DNA of 41,301 nucleotides from assembly GCA_016213405.1 (NCBI GenBank), contig JACRAM010000084.1, positions 1 through 41,301 on the forward strand, given 5' to 3'. Under the pieces are notes generated by a model, which saw only the letters and a list, made by a program, of their open reading frames with translations, was not told the origin of the DNA and searched no databases. The position numbers and the translations under genes are program-made. Position 1 is the stretch's first letter, and the number at the start of each line of letters is the position of its first letter. Below are positions 33,188 to 41,173 of this stretch, piece after piece. This DNA is from Bacteroidota bacterium (GTDB taxonomy: Bacteria > Bacteroidota > Bacteroidia > Palsa-948).

Positions 33188-33217
33188 TTTGTTCGGTATC
33201 ATAAATTTTTATCTTCG
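33188..33217 (+). promoter_or_regulatory. Promoter upstream of the DUF2795 gene
   Basis: TTTG (33188-33191) followed after 18 nt by TATCTTCG (33210-33217). It gives a leader of about 100 nt, which contains the inverted-repeat element at 33235-33310. Confidence 0.5.
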
Positions 33218-33234
33218 CGCACGATTTTAAAAAT

Positions 33235-33310
33235 ACAGATTCAAACGGATTAAGATGGATTCATACAGATAAATATCCGTTTGCATCTGAAAATAATCCA
33301 TCTGAATCAA
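33235..33310. repeat. Interspersed inverted repeat in the DUF2795 leader
   Basis: GATTCAAACGGATTAAGATGG and similar words recur in inverted order about 30 bp later (ATCCGTTTGCATCTG, AATCCATCTGAATC). The words ATCCGTTTG/CAAACGGAT and GATGGATT/AATCCATC can pair. Repeats of this wording look like common Bacteroidota intergenic repeats, but this one lies between a promoter and its gene. Confidence 0.55.
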
Positions 33311-33321
33311 AAAAATAAACA

Positions 33322-33543
33322 ATGTACTGGACACTTGAATTAGCCTCGTACCTCGAAGACGCTCCCTGGCCAGCCACCAAAGATGAGTTGGTTGATTTCG
33401 GGCTACGCACAGGAGCGCCCATGGAAGTGATTGAAAACCTTCAGGAGATTGAAGATGACGAAGAAGTTTTTGAAAACATTGATGACATCTGGCCTGATTA
33501 TCCTACCAAAGAGGATTTCTTTTTTAATGAGGATGAATATTAA
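33322..33543 (+). CDS. DUF2795 protein
   Basis: Small acidic cytoplasmic protein (73 aa) of the DUF2795 family, function unknown. The conserved part is WTLELASYLEDAPWPATKDELVDFGLRTGAPMEVIENLQEI. The C-terminus is strongly acidic (DDEEVFENIDDIWPDYPTKEDFFFNEDEY). Small proteins of this kind are often abundant and well expressed in Bacteroidota, in line with the clear promoter upstream. A composite palindromic repeat follows its stop codon. Confidence 0.85.
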   Translation: MYWTLELASYLEDAPWPATKDELVDFGLRTGAPMEVIENLQEIEDDEEVFENIDDIWPDYPTKEDFFFNEDEY

Positions 33544-33638
33544 AGTCCATCCCTATCCCTTCCCCAAGGGAAGGGAGAATAATTCTTAAAAAGTATTTTT
33601 ATTTTTCTCTCCCATTGGGGGAGAGTTAGAGTGGGACT
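33542..33638. repeat. GC-rich composite palindrome, full copy C
   Basis: The clearest copy. Outer arms AAGTCCATCCCTATCCC and GAGAGTTAGAGTGGGACTT pair with mismatches. Inside are the hairpins CTTCCCC/AAGGGAAG and CTCTCCC/GGGGGAGAG with a T-rich spacer. It lies between the convergent DUF2795 and lolA genes and ends 6 bp before the lolA stop codon. Confidence 0.8.
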
Positions 33639-33643
33639 TCTTC

Positions 33644-34333
33644 TTAGTTATCCCTCAAATCCACAACTTCTACTCCTTTATAATCTGCCTTATTAAAAGT
33701 GAACATCATATCCGTCATTTCTGAATTGGGAGTAAAGTTTTTTACGGAAATAGTATTGGATGTTCCATTCTTATTCAGAATTTTCACAACTGTGATTTGC
33801 TTTTTCACTTTGTCAATTGTGAGGCGAATGGTATGGTAGGATTTTTTATCTGGGTCTAATGGAAACAAACTGATGATGTCCACTTTCGCTCCGTTCACTA
33901 TATCTTCTTTTTCATATTTATACTTGTAGCCCTTTTCGTAAAGCGTGAAAATATTTACCGGATTAATATTGTCGGTGGCGTTCGGATCGGGGGCGTTGTT
34001 GATTTGCACTTCGTTTGATTCCTTTATGTATGTCCACTGGGTTTTACTGTCGCAGAAAATAGTTTGCCCCTTGAAACTCAGTTTATATTTGGCTCCTTTC
34101 AATTCCAGAGATCCCGATTGAGTTTCTGTGACGGCAGACTTTACATTGCTTTCCTGCTTTTCCATCACAGAAGTAAATTCCGTTTTAATGGAAGTGTAGG
34201 TTTTTGTCTGCTTGGCAACTTCATCAAGGATTGCTTTTGCTTTTGCGTCAACTGCTTCTTTGGGCTGTTGGGCAAAAAGAAAAGTTGTACTGCAAATCAA
34301 TATTCCTGTTGCAAGAGTTTTAATTGAAATCAT
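33644..34333 (-). CDS. lolA: LolA-like outer membrane lipoprotein carrier protein
   Basis: Periplasmic chaperone that carries lipoproteins from the inner to the outer membrane. From the ATG at 34333 the protein (229 aa) begins with a signal peptide (MISIKTLATGILICSTTFLFAQ). It continues with a LolA-like beta sheet: TSIKTEFTSVMEKQE, SGSLELKGAKYKLSFKGQTIFCDSKTQWTYIKESNEVQI and YHTIRLTIDKVKKQITVVKIL. The frame is open further upstream, but that part overlaps the end of ftsK. A 19 bp gap to ftsK indicates an ftsK-lolA operon, an arrangement known from other Bacteroidota. Confidence 0.88.
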   Translation of the reverse strand: MISIKTLATGILICSTTFLFAQQPKEAVDAKAKAILDEVAKQTKTYTSIKTEFTSVMEKQESNVKSAVTETQSGSLELKGAKYKLSFKGQTIFCDSKTQWTYIKESNEVQINNAPDPNATDNINPVNIFTLYEKGYKYKYEKEDIVNGAKVDIISLFPLDPDKKSYHTIRLTIDKVKKQITVVKILNKNGTSNTISVKNFTPNSEMTDMMFTFNKADYKGVEVVDLRDN

Positions 34334-34352
34334 AGTCTGAATTTTTTGAGCT

Positions 34353-37028
34353 TTAAACGATCGGGCTGCCATCACCCATGCCGTCCACGCTTCTATCTGC
34401 TTTAGACAATAACTGTTCCAAAGATACAGGATCTTTTATTAGCACTTCCCGGGCTTTGCTTCCCTTGAACGGACCAATAATTCCTGCCGCTTCCAGCTGG
34501 TCAACAATTCTTCCAGCGCGGTTGTAGCCAAGTTTTAATTTACGCTGGAGAAGAGAAGCGGATCCTTGCTGATGTGAAACAACAATCCGTGCAGCTTCCG
34601 CAAAAAAAACATCGCGCTCAGATGGATCAAGGTCATCAAGTTCTTCTGCTTCTTCATCAATATATTCCGGAAGTTTGAATGCTTCGGGATAACCGCGCTG
34701 ATTGCCGATAAAATCAGTGACTGCTTCAACATCCGGGGTATCCACAAACGGGCATTGCAAACGAATCAAATCACTTCCCATGGAAAAAAGCATGTCTCCT
34801 TTTCCAACTAATTGGTCAGCACCACCTGCATCAAGAATTGTCCGTGAATCGATTTTGGATTGAACACGGAAAGCAATCCGAGCAGGAAAGTTTGCTTTGA
34901 TTAATCCTGTCACCACATTCACCGATGGGCGCTGCGTTGCAATGATGAGGTGAATACCAGTAGCACGCGCAACTGCTGCGAGACGCGTAAGAGGAGTTTC
35001 AATTTCTTTTCCTGCTTGTGCAATCAAATCGCCAAACTCATCTACCACCACTACTATATAAGGAAGATATTTATGTCCTTTCTTCGGACTTAATTTTCTG
35101 TCTATGAACTTCGCGTTATACTCTTTAATGTTTCTGACCATTGAGAGGTTGAATAAATTCAAGCGGTCGTCCATTTCCATGCAAAGCGACTTTAGCGTAT
35201 GAATCACTTTGGTTGTATCCTTAATAATTGCATCTTCAGAGTTGGGAAGTTTGGCAAGGAAATGTCTTTCGATTTTATTGAAGAGCGTCAATTCAACACG
35301 CTTCGGATCAATCAAAACAAATTTTACTTGCGCGGGATGTTTTTTATAAAGAAGAGAAGTAAGAATCGCATTCAGTCCGACAGATTTTCCCTGTCCCGTT
35401 GTTCCTGCAATCAACAGGTGAGGCATTTTGGTTAAATCCGCTATGAAAGTTTCGTTGGAAATTGTTTTTCCTAAACCAAAAGGCAATTCAAAATTTGTAT
35501 TCTGAAATCTTTCCGAAGCGATGATAGAACGCATGGAAACCAATTCGGGATTCTGATTCGGAACTTCAATCCCAATCGTTCCTTTTCCGGGCATAGGCGC
35601 TATGATTCGAATACCGAGCGCTGCCAGTGAAAGCGCAATATCGTCTTCAAGATTTTTTATTTTAGAAATGCGAACTCCTTCGGCAGGAATAATTTCATAC
35701 AGTGTAACCGTGGGTCCAATGGTTGCTTTGATTTTCGCAATCTCAATTCCAAAGTTTTTAAGTGTGCTGACAATCCTGTCTTTATTCGCGATGAGCTCTT
35801 CCTGATTTACATTTGTTTCGTTGTTGCCGTATTCTTTCAGCAAGTCAATTGAGGGTTTCTGGTAATCTGAAAGTTCAAGCGTGGGGTCAAAATCCCCAAA
35901 GGAAGAAAGGTCGTCTTCTGTTTCTTCCACCAACTTTTCTCCTTTGGTCTGCGCAACAGTGAACTGAACATTTTCGTCTTCTTCTTTATCTTCTGTTTCC
36001 TCTGTTTCCGGAATCATTTCAAAAGTCACGGGTTTCTCTTCTTCTTTTACTTCTTCCTCATGAATGGATTCTTCAACAGGGAGTTCAACTTGTTTCTCTT
36101 CAACAGGCTGAACTGTCATCACTTCCACCGGGATATTTTCAGATGGAAGGGATTCTACTCGCTCCATAGTATCAAGCGATTCCATCTGCCCTTCTGCCTG
36201 TTTGCTTCTGAACCAGTCAAACGCATAGTTAAAGGAAATTGCCATGAACCCAAAGAAAGTAAACACCATCAAAAATCCTGTGCCGATGATGCCCAATGTA
36301 TTGTTCAGCCATAAACTTGTTTGATATCCGAATGTTCCTCCAAGAAAAAAATAATTGTTGTGAAAAATATATCCAAGCCCGACAGAACTCCATATCATAA
36401 CAAACGCTGAGCGTTTGAAAAATTTTCTGAGTGGGAAAAGAGAAGTTTTAAAAAGGATTCTGAATCCAGCAAGAAAAGAAAATGCTACAAAAAAATAGGA
36501 AGCAACTCCGAATCCTTTGTGAATGAAGAGATGAGAAACCACAGCTCCGAGTTTTCCAAGCCAGTTATCAACTTCTGTTTGAACGGCAGGAAGAGCATTC
36601 ACTTCATCGCCTGAGAAAAATAAATCACGCCACGAACCCATCACTTTGTCCTGGTCAGTTTGCCATGTAAAAAGGAATGATGTGAAAGCAACCAGCAGGT
36701 AAATTGAAGAAAGAATCAGCGCAAGACCTAAAACTCTATGCAGACGTTCATCTTTAATAAAATTAATTATCGGCTGGAATGGATTGATTTTTTCTTTCGG
36801 AACTCTCTTTTTTCTTTTCGGAGCAACTTCTTCGGTTGTTGCTTCTTCTTGTTCAGCTTTTATTTTTTTCTTCGGCTTGGCTTCTTCCTCTTCGTTCACA
36901 TCCTCAATCATGTTGTCATCGTTCTCTTCTTCATCTGTTTCTTCCTTTTCCTTACGCGATTTTCGAAATTCGTTGCGCGCTGTTTTATACTTATTCGAGG
37001 AAGTTATTTCTATTTCTTCTTCAGCCAT
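34353..37028 (-). CDS. ftsK: DNA translocase FtsK
   Basis: Membrane-anchored ATPase that pumps chromosome ends through the division septum and activates XerCD/dif. From the ATG at 37028 (891 aa) it has a charged N-terminus, about four membrane helices (roughly 105-270), an acidic Glu-rich linker, then the motor: Walker A AGTTGQGKS, Walker B YIVVVVDEFGDLI, and ATQRPSVNVVTGLIKANFPARIAFRV. It ends with the DNA-reading gamma domain (LGYNRAGRIVDQLEAAGIIGP). The frame extends to an ATG at 37121, but the extra 31 codons include a palindromic repeat (PDENRDFTPF), so I prefer the inner start; this is the least certain point. Confidence 0.94.
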   Translation of the reverse strand: MAEEEIEITSSNKYKTARNEFRKSRKEKEETDEEENDDNMIEDVNEEEEAKPKKKIKAEQEEATTEEVAPKRKKRVPKEKINPFQPIINFIKDERLHRVLGLALILSSIYLLVAFTSFLFTWQTDQDKVMGSWRDLFFSGDEVNALPAVQTEVDNWLGKLGAVVSHLFIHKGFGVASYFFVAFSFLAGFRILFKTSLFPLRKFFKRSAFVMIWSSVGLGYIFHNNYFFLGGTFGYQTSLWLNNTLGIIGTGFLMVFTFFGFMAISFNYAFDWFRSKQAEGQMESLDTMERVESLPSENIPVEVMTVQPVEEKQVELPVEESIHEEEVKEEEKPVTFEMIPETEETEDKEEDENVQFTVAQTKGEKLVEETEDDLSSFGDFDPTLELSDYQKPSIDLLKEYGNNETNVNQEELIANKDRIVSTLKNFGIEIAKIKATIGPTVTLYEIIPAEGVRISKIKNLEDDIALSLAALGIRIIAPMPGKGTIGIEVPNQNPELVSMRSIIASERFQNTNFELPFGLGKTISNETFIADLTKMPHLLIAGTTGQGKSVGLNAILTSLLYKKHPAQVKFVLIDPKRVELTLFNKIERHFLAKLPNSEDAIIKDTTKVIHTLKSLCMEMDDRLNLFNLSMVRNIKEYNAKFIDRKLSPKKGHKYLPYIVVVVDEFGDLIAQAGKEIETPLTRLAAVARATGIHLIIATQRPSVNVVTGLIKANFPARIAFRVQSKIDSRTILDAGGADQLVGKGDMLFSMGSDLIRLQCPFVDTPDVEAVTDFIGNQRGYPEAFKLPEYIDEEAEELDDLDPSERDVFFAEAARIVVSHQQGSASLLQRKLKLGYNRAGRIVDQLEAAGIIGPFKGSKAREVLIKDPVSLEQLLSKADRSVDGMGDGSPIV

Positions 37029-37029
37029 T

Positions 37030-37072
37030 TTGAACGGAGTGAAATCCCGATTTTCATCGGGAATAAATTCAT
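37030..37072. repeat. Short palindromic repeat at the 5' end of ftsK
   Basis: GAACGGAGTGAAATCCCGAT followed by ATCGGGA contains the ACGGAGTGAA word and a CCCGAT/ATCGGG hairpin, both also found in module 1 of the large composite element. It looks like a partial relative. It lies between two possible ftsK start codons. Confidence 0.5.
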
Positions 37073-37210
37073 TAATAAATCTATCAAAAATAGGTATGAA
37101 GAGTCGTACGAGCTTTCTCATAGGTGATAACTTGTTAACGAGGGTATGTTAAGAAAGAGAAGTAGAGAAGGAAATCAATACACCAAAAACGAGGAAAGAA
37201 GGGAAATATT

Positions 37211-37927
37211 TCAGTTCCCGGCAGGATTTAGTTCTATGAGAATTTTCTCAAGTTCGGGGAAAGGAATTTTTTTGTGGTCCCCTGATATATCAAAGGCGCT
37301 GTCATCAATTTTCTGAGCAAGAACCTGCTTTGCTTTCAGGTGCATTGCCAAACCATAGCGCTCCATCTGGAAATCCAAAAGCACTCCGTCAATCTTGCAG
37401 TATGGGTTAGACCAGTTAGGATTTGCAATGCCAATATCCTTCGTGTAAAAAGCGTTTATGGTTTCTCCGTTTTTTAATGAAACAATCGCCTCTTTGCATT
37501 TAAATCCTGCAATCACCTGAGTGTTTTTTCCATTTTCCACTTTGCTGATATAATCGGAATTCATTTTATTCATTTCTTCTGCAGAAATATCCGAAACATA
37601 TTTTTTATTAATCAGCGTTAGCGTTTGTGAAACTGATTTGGTGGATTGTTTGGAGATATACGTAATGCTGATAAGCCCCATCATGCCCGACATGTCATTT
37701 GACATATCGTTATTCTTGAAACGCAGATACGCTTTATCCGGTAACCCCTGAACCATCATGCTGTTGGGATCCATCTTTGGATAGGTGATATCAAATTCAA
37801 TCACCCCTTCGGTTACATTCTTGCCGCCAAGTATTTTTTTGAAAAGCTCTCCACCCTTATAAAAATAAAGAAATGCCACTGCGCCAGCCAGCAGAATAAG
37901 AACAATCAGTACTAAACGTTTACGCAT
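37211..37927 (-). CDS. Membrane-anchored hypothetical protein, DUF4412-like
   Basis: Protein of 238 aa with one N-terminal membrane anchor or uncleaved signal (RLVLIVLILLAGAVAFLYFY) and a soluble, presumably periplasmic domain. The domain begins with EGVIEFDITYPKMDPN, contains Met-rich stretches (NDMSNDMSGMMGL), and later has IAGFKCKEAIVSLKNGE and AFYTKDIG. This pattern resembles DUF4412/GLPGLI-type envelope proteins, but I am not certain of the family. It has its own promoter and no obvious partner; ftsK lies downstream on the same strand (183 bp to the preferred ftsK start). Confidence 0.6.
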   Translation of the reverse strand: MRKRLVLIVLILLAGAVAFLYFYKGGELFKKILGGKNVTEGVIEFDITYPKMDPNSMMVQGLPDKAYLRFKNNDMSNDMSGMMGLISITYISKQSTKSVSQTLTLINKKYVSDISAEEMNKMNSDYISKVENGKNTQVIAGFKCKEAIVSLKNGETINAFYTKDIGIANPNWSNPYCKIDGVLLDFQMERYGLAMHLKAKQVLAQKIDDSAFDISGDHKKIPFPELEKILIELNPAGN

Positions 37928-37957
37928 AAAGAATACCCGCTTGTATTAATGAAGGGA

Positions 37958-37990
37958 CAAATATAAGCGCATAATTTAATTACGACCAAA
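37958..37990 (-). promoter_or_regulatory. Promoter of the DUF4412-like gene
   Basis: On the minus strand TTTG (37987-37990) is followed after 21 nt by TATATTTG (37958-37965). The leader is about 25 nt. Good match to the Bacteroidota pattern. Confidence 0.6.
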
Positions 37991-38018
37991 TCTTTTTATA
38001 ATAATAATCAAAACTGTT

Positions 38019-38049
38019 TTTGCAAAAGACAGTATTATTTCTATCTTTG
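38019..38049 (+). promoter_or_regulatory. Promoter of the first T9SS cargo gene
   Basis: TTTG (38019-38022), 19 nt, then TATCTTTG (38042-38049): a textbook Bacteroidota promoter. The A-rich leader to the ATG at 38088 is about 32 nt, typical of well expressed genes in this phylum. Confidence 0.7.
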
Positions 38050-38087
38050 AAGTTCTTAAATAAAAAACAACTTAAAATCATATTTCC

Positions 38088-39044
38088 ATGAAAAAACTTT
38101 TACTCTCATTAATTATTTCAGGAGCATCTGTTTGCGCTTTTGCTCAACCAACATGGAATCTTGAAACTTGGTCAACAATGAATAATGGAGTTCTTGCTGT
38201 GCCTGAAGAACCAACAAGTTGGGTTACAGGAAATCAACTGGATAATGCCTTCACGCCTGGTAACGATACTTCTGTATTTAAAGTAAGTGGTACAGAGGCT
38301 CACAGCGGAACGTATGCTATGAAAATTACAACAGTAGATGTTGTTAATATGCCCGCTTCTGCTGTTGGTTTAATACCCGATCCTGTAGGAATCGCTTTTA
38401 CAGGGAAGGTTCAGGCTACTCCTTCATTTAAAATTTTTAGAGGTTTTGCTTATACAAGCCGACCAGCCACTTGTTCGTTTTGGTATAAATACACTCCACA
38501 ATTAAATGACAGCGCTTCTTGCTTCGTTACTCTCTCCAAATGGAATGGCGCCAGCCGCGATATAATTTCATCGGGCAAATGGCAGTCAGCCGCACCCCAG
38601 GGTTCATATATTCAGCAAACAATTACAATGGATACTAATACCGCTTTCTTAGCTGTTTGGCCTGATACAATGGAAGTTGACTTTTCAGCAACACGAATTA
38701 TTACTCCCACTATTGGCAGTATTCTTTGGGTGGATGATATAACATTTGCCGGTTCAACCGGCATCAACGAACACGCTTTTTCAAATGAAGTGACTGTTTT
38801 CCCTAACCCTGCAACTAATTATGTAAACATTATTGCAGATGTAAATGAAGCATCTTCTGTGATTGCTTATGATGTGACCGGAAAAGTAGTTTCTTCCGCA
38901 TCGCTCAAACAAACGATGAGCGGAATAAACAGAAAAGAAGGAATGATAAACACTTCCAATCTTTCTGCTGGATTATATTCTTATGCGATTCTTGACGAAA
39001 GAGGAAATACACTACGCAACGGAAAGTTCAGCATTATAAAGTAA
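38088..39044 (+). CDS. Secreted protein with T9SS type A sorting domain
   Basis: Exported cargo of the type IX secretion system, 318 aa. The signal peptide is MKKLLLSLIISGASVCAFA, with cleavage before Gln20. Residues about 20-235 form a beta-rich domain beginning TWNLETWSTMNNG and containing AHSGTYAMKITT, CSFWYKYTPQLNDSASCFVTLSKW and ILWVDDITFAGSTG; this resembles the putative carbohydrate metabolism (PCMD) or MAM/galactose-binding type, but I cannot settle which. From about 240 comes the sorting domain: VTVFPNPATNYVNI, VIAYDVTGKVV, SNLSAGLYSYAI and the closing KFSIIK. It is probably attached to the cell surface or released. Confidence 0.85.
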   Translation: MKKLLLSLIISGASVCAFAQPTWNLETWSTMNNGVLAVPEEPTSWVTGNQLDNAFTPGNDTSVFKVSGTEAHSGTYAMKITTVDVVNMPASAVGLIPDPVGIAFTGKVQATPSFKIFRGFAYTSRPATCSFWYKYTPQLNDSASCFVTLSKWNGASRDIISSGKWQSAAPQGSYIQQTITMDTNTAFLAVWPDTMEVDFSATRIITPTIGSILWVDDITFAGSTGINEHAFSNEVTVFPNPATNYVNIIADVNEASSVIAYDVTGKVVSSASLKQTMSGINRKEGMINTSNLSAGLYSYAILDERGNTLRNGKFSIIK

Positions 39045-39062
39045 TTTTTTTAATGGATTAAT

Positions 39063-39096
39063 AAACCCCCGGCAATAAATAAGTCGGGGGTTTTTA
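39063..39096 (+). terminator. Intrinsic terminator after the first T9SS gene
   Basis: AAACCCCCGGC and GTCGGGGGTTTTT form a strong stem with an AATAAATAA loop and a T-run, between the two T9SS genes. The next gene starts 10 bp later, so it may depend on read-through or on a promoter I do not see. Confidence 0.75.
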
Positions 39097-39106
39097 GTTT
39101 ATAGAC

Positions 39107-41173
39107 ATGAAAAAAAATATTATCACATATATCTTTTTTCTTATCTCAACTACTATTTGTTTTTCTCAAACCTTTAATGGAACCGGTGGACTGATTCCGG
39201 ATGACGGCACCAGCATTAACTTTACCATAAATGTTTCCGGACTTGCTTCTCCGCTGGATACGATAAACTTTGGATTGGAAGAAGTTTGTATCAATGCAAC
39301 ACACACATGGGATTCTGACCTTGAAATATCACTCATCGCTCCTGACGGAACTGTTTTTATTCTCACATCCGGCAACGGAGGAAGTGATGATGACTATACC
39401 AACACATGTTTTCGCAATGATGCTGTCACTCCAATCACGCAGGGAAATGCGCCTTTCACCGGAACATTTCGTCCGCAGGGAGATATGTCTTTCGTGAACA
39501 ATGGGCAAAACGGGAACGGGCAATGGAAACTTCATATTCTCGATACATATGCTTTTGCCGATCAGGGAAATCTACTTGACTGGAGCATTGCCTTCGGAAC
39601 CAATCCTGCTTCTCCTCTTTTCAGTTTCACAAGTTCCAATCTTCCGATAGTTGTTATCAATACAAACAATCAGCCTATTCCTGACGAACCCAAACTTACT
39701 TGCGACATGGGAATCATTTACAACGGAATCGGTGTCAGGAATTATATGACCGGTCCGTTCAATAATTACAACGGAAAAATTGCCATCGAAGCGCGAGGTT
39801 CATCATCACAGATGTTTCCTAAAAAAAGTTTTGGCTTTGAAACAAGATACGCTATCGGAAATAAAAAAGATACTATTCTTCTGGGAATGCCTGCTGAACA
39901 CGACTGGATTCTCAACGCATCCTATTCCGACAAAACTCATATGCGAAATGTTCTTTCCTATAAACTGTTCCGTGATTTTGGGAGATACGCTCATCGAACT
40001 CAATACTGTGAACTCGTTATTAACGGTCAATATCAGGGAGTGTACATTCTGATGGAAAGAATCAAGCGTGATAAAAATCGAGTGAACATTGCAAAACTAA
40101 ACACATGGGAAAACGCTGGAGATTCTTTGACTGGAGGATACATAATTAAGATTGATAAAACCACCGGCAATGGCGGAGCGGGCTGGACTTCTCCTTTTCC
40201 TCCGGTAGTCAGTTCAGGCGGGCAAACAATTTATTTCCAGTATGAATATCCTGATGCTGATTCAATCACTATTCAACAGCAAAATTATATTCAGCAGTAT
40301 GTTGATAGTTTTGAAACTTCACTTGCCGCACCCAATTTTACAGACACAAGTATTGGTTATGCAAAATACTGCGGAGTAAATACTTTCATTGATTATTTTA
40401 TTCTGAATGAAGTGAGTAAAAATATTGATGGATACCGATTGAGTACTTATTTATATAAAGACAAATACAGCAAGGGAGGAAAATTAAAAATTGGTCATCC
40501 CTGGGATTATGACATTGCCTGGTTGAATGCAGATTATTGTGGCAGCCCCTCTTACACCGATTGGGCGTATGAATTCGGCAATGTTTGCTCAGGTGATTTC
40601 TGGCAGGTTCCTTTCTGGTGGAATAGATTCATGCAGGATAGCAACTTCACCGACAATTTAAAATGCCGGTGGATCATGCTTAGAAATTCCGTGCTTGATA
40701 CCGGTTACCTTTTTTCCTACATAGATTCATCTGCTTCTTACCTTAATGAGGGGATGGGGAGAAACTTTATTACCTGGCCTATTCTGGGAGTTTATGTCTG
40801 GCCGAATCCAAGCCCGATTCCAATAACCTATCAGGGTGAAATTAACAGATTAAAACTATGGATTTCTAATCGGCTGACCTGGCTCGATACGAACATGCCC
40901 GGAAACTGTCTTACCACATCACTTCCATCCTATCCTTCTGAAAAATATTTTTCTGTTTATCCGAATCCATCAAAAGGAGTATGCCGCCTCTCCCCAACCC
41001 TCTCCAAAAAAGAGGGTGTTGTAGAAGTGTATTCAGTATTGGGAGAAAGAGTACTCTCCCTTCCCTTTGGGAAGGGCGGGGATGGGCTTCTTGATTTATC
41101 AAACCAGCCAAACGGAATTTACATTTTGAAAATTTTCTCTGGCGAAAAATTAATTCTCTACAAATTAAAGTAG
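39107..41173 (+). CDS. Secreted P-domain/CotH kinase-like protein with T9SS sorting domain
   Basis: A 688 aa T9SS cargo. Signal peptide at about 1-20 (ends ICFSQ). Residues about 22-165 form a proprotein-convertase P-domain (DLEISLIAPDGTVFILTSGNGG; GQWKLHILDTYAFADQGNLLDWSIAFG). The next 400 residues are CotH-like: KIAIEARGSSSQMFPKKSFGFET, DWILNASYSDKTHMRNVLSYKLF, NGQYQGVYILMERIKRDKNRVNIAKL and KIGHPWDYDIAWLNADYCG, the expected protein-kinase-like catalytic elements. A sorting domain starts near 615 (YFSVYPNPSKG). Inside it, residues about 626-640 and 649-662 are translations of a composite palindromic repeat. The stop codon lies at the edge of a group II intron-like sequence. Confidence 0.87.
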   Translation: MKKNIITYIFFLISTTICFSQTFNGTGGLIPDDGTSINFTINVSGLASPLDTINFGLEEVCINATHTWDSDLEISLIAPDGTVFILTSGNGGSDDDYTNTCFRNDAVTPITQGNAPFTGTFRPQGDMSFVNNGQNGNGQWKLHILDTYAFADQGNLLDWSIAFGTNPASPLFSFTSSNLPIVVINTNNQPIPDEPKLTCDMGIIYNGIGVRNYMTGPFNNYNGKIAIEARGSSSQMFPKKSFGFETRYAIGNKKDTILLGMPAEHDWILNASYSDKTHMRNVLSYKLFRDFGRYAHRTQYCELVINGQYQGVYILMERIKRDKNRVNIAKLNTWENAGDSLTGGYIIKIDKTTGNGGAGWTSPFPPVVSSGGQTIYFQYEYPDADSITIQQQNYIQQYVDSFETSLAAPNFTDTSIGYAKYCGVNTFIDYFILNEVSKNIDGYRLSTYLYKDKYSKGGKLKIGHPWDYDIAWLNADYCGSPSYTDWAYEFGNVCSGDFWQVPFWWNRFMQDSNFTDNLKCRWIMLRNSVLDTGYLFSYIDSSASYLNEGMGRNFITWPILGVYVWPNPSPIPITYQGEINRLKLWISNRLTWLDTNMPGNCLTTSLPSYPSEKYFSVYPNPSKGVCRLSPTLSKKEGVVEVYSVLGERVLSLPFGKGGDGLLDLSNQPNGIYILKIFSGEKLILYKLK
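40982..41093. repeat. GC-rich composite palindrome, full copy D inside a coding region
   Basis: GCCTCTCCCCAACCCTCTCC with AAAAAAGAGGGT, then CTCTCCCTTCCCTTTGGGAAGG and GCGGGGATGGGCTTC: the same two-hairpin layout as copies A-C, but read in frame as part of the T9SS sorting domain. Confidence 0.75.
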
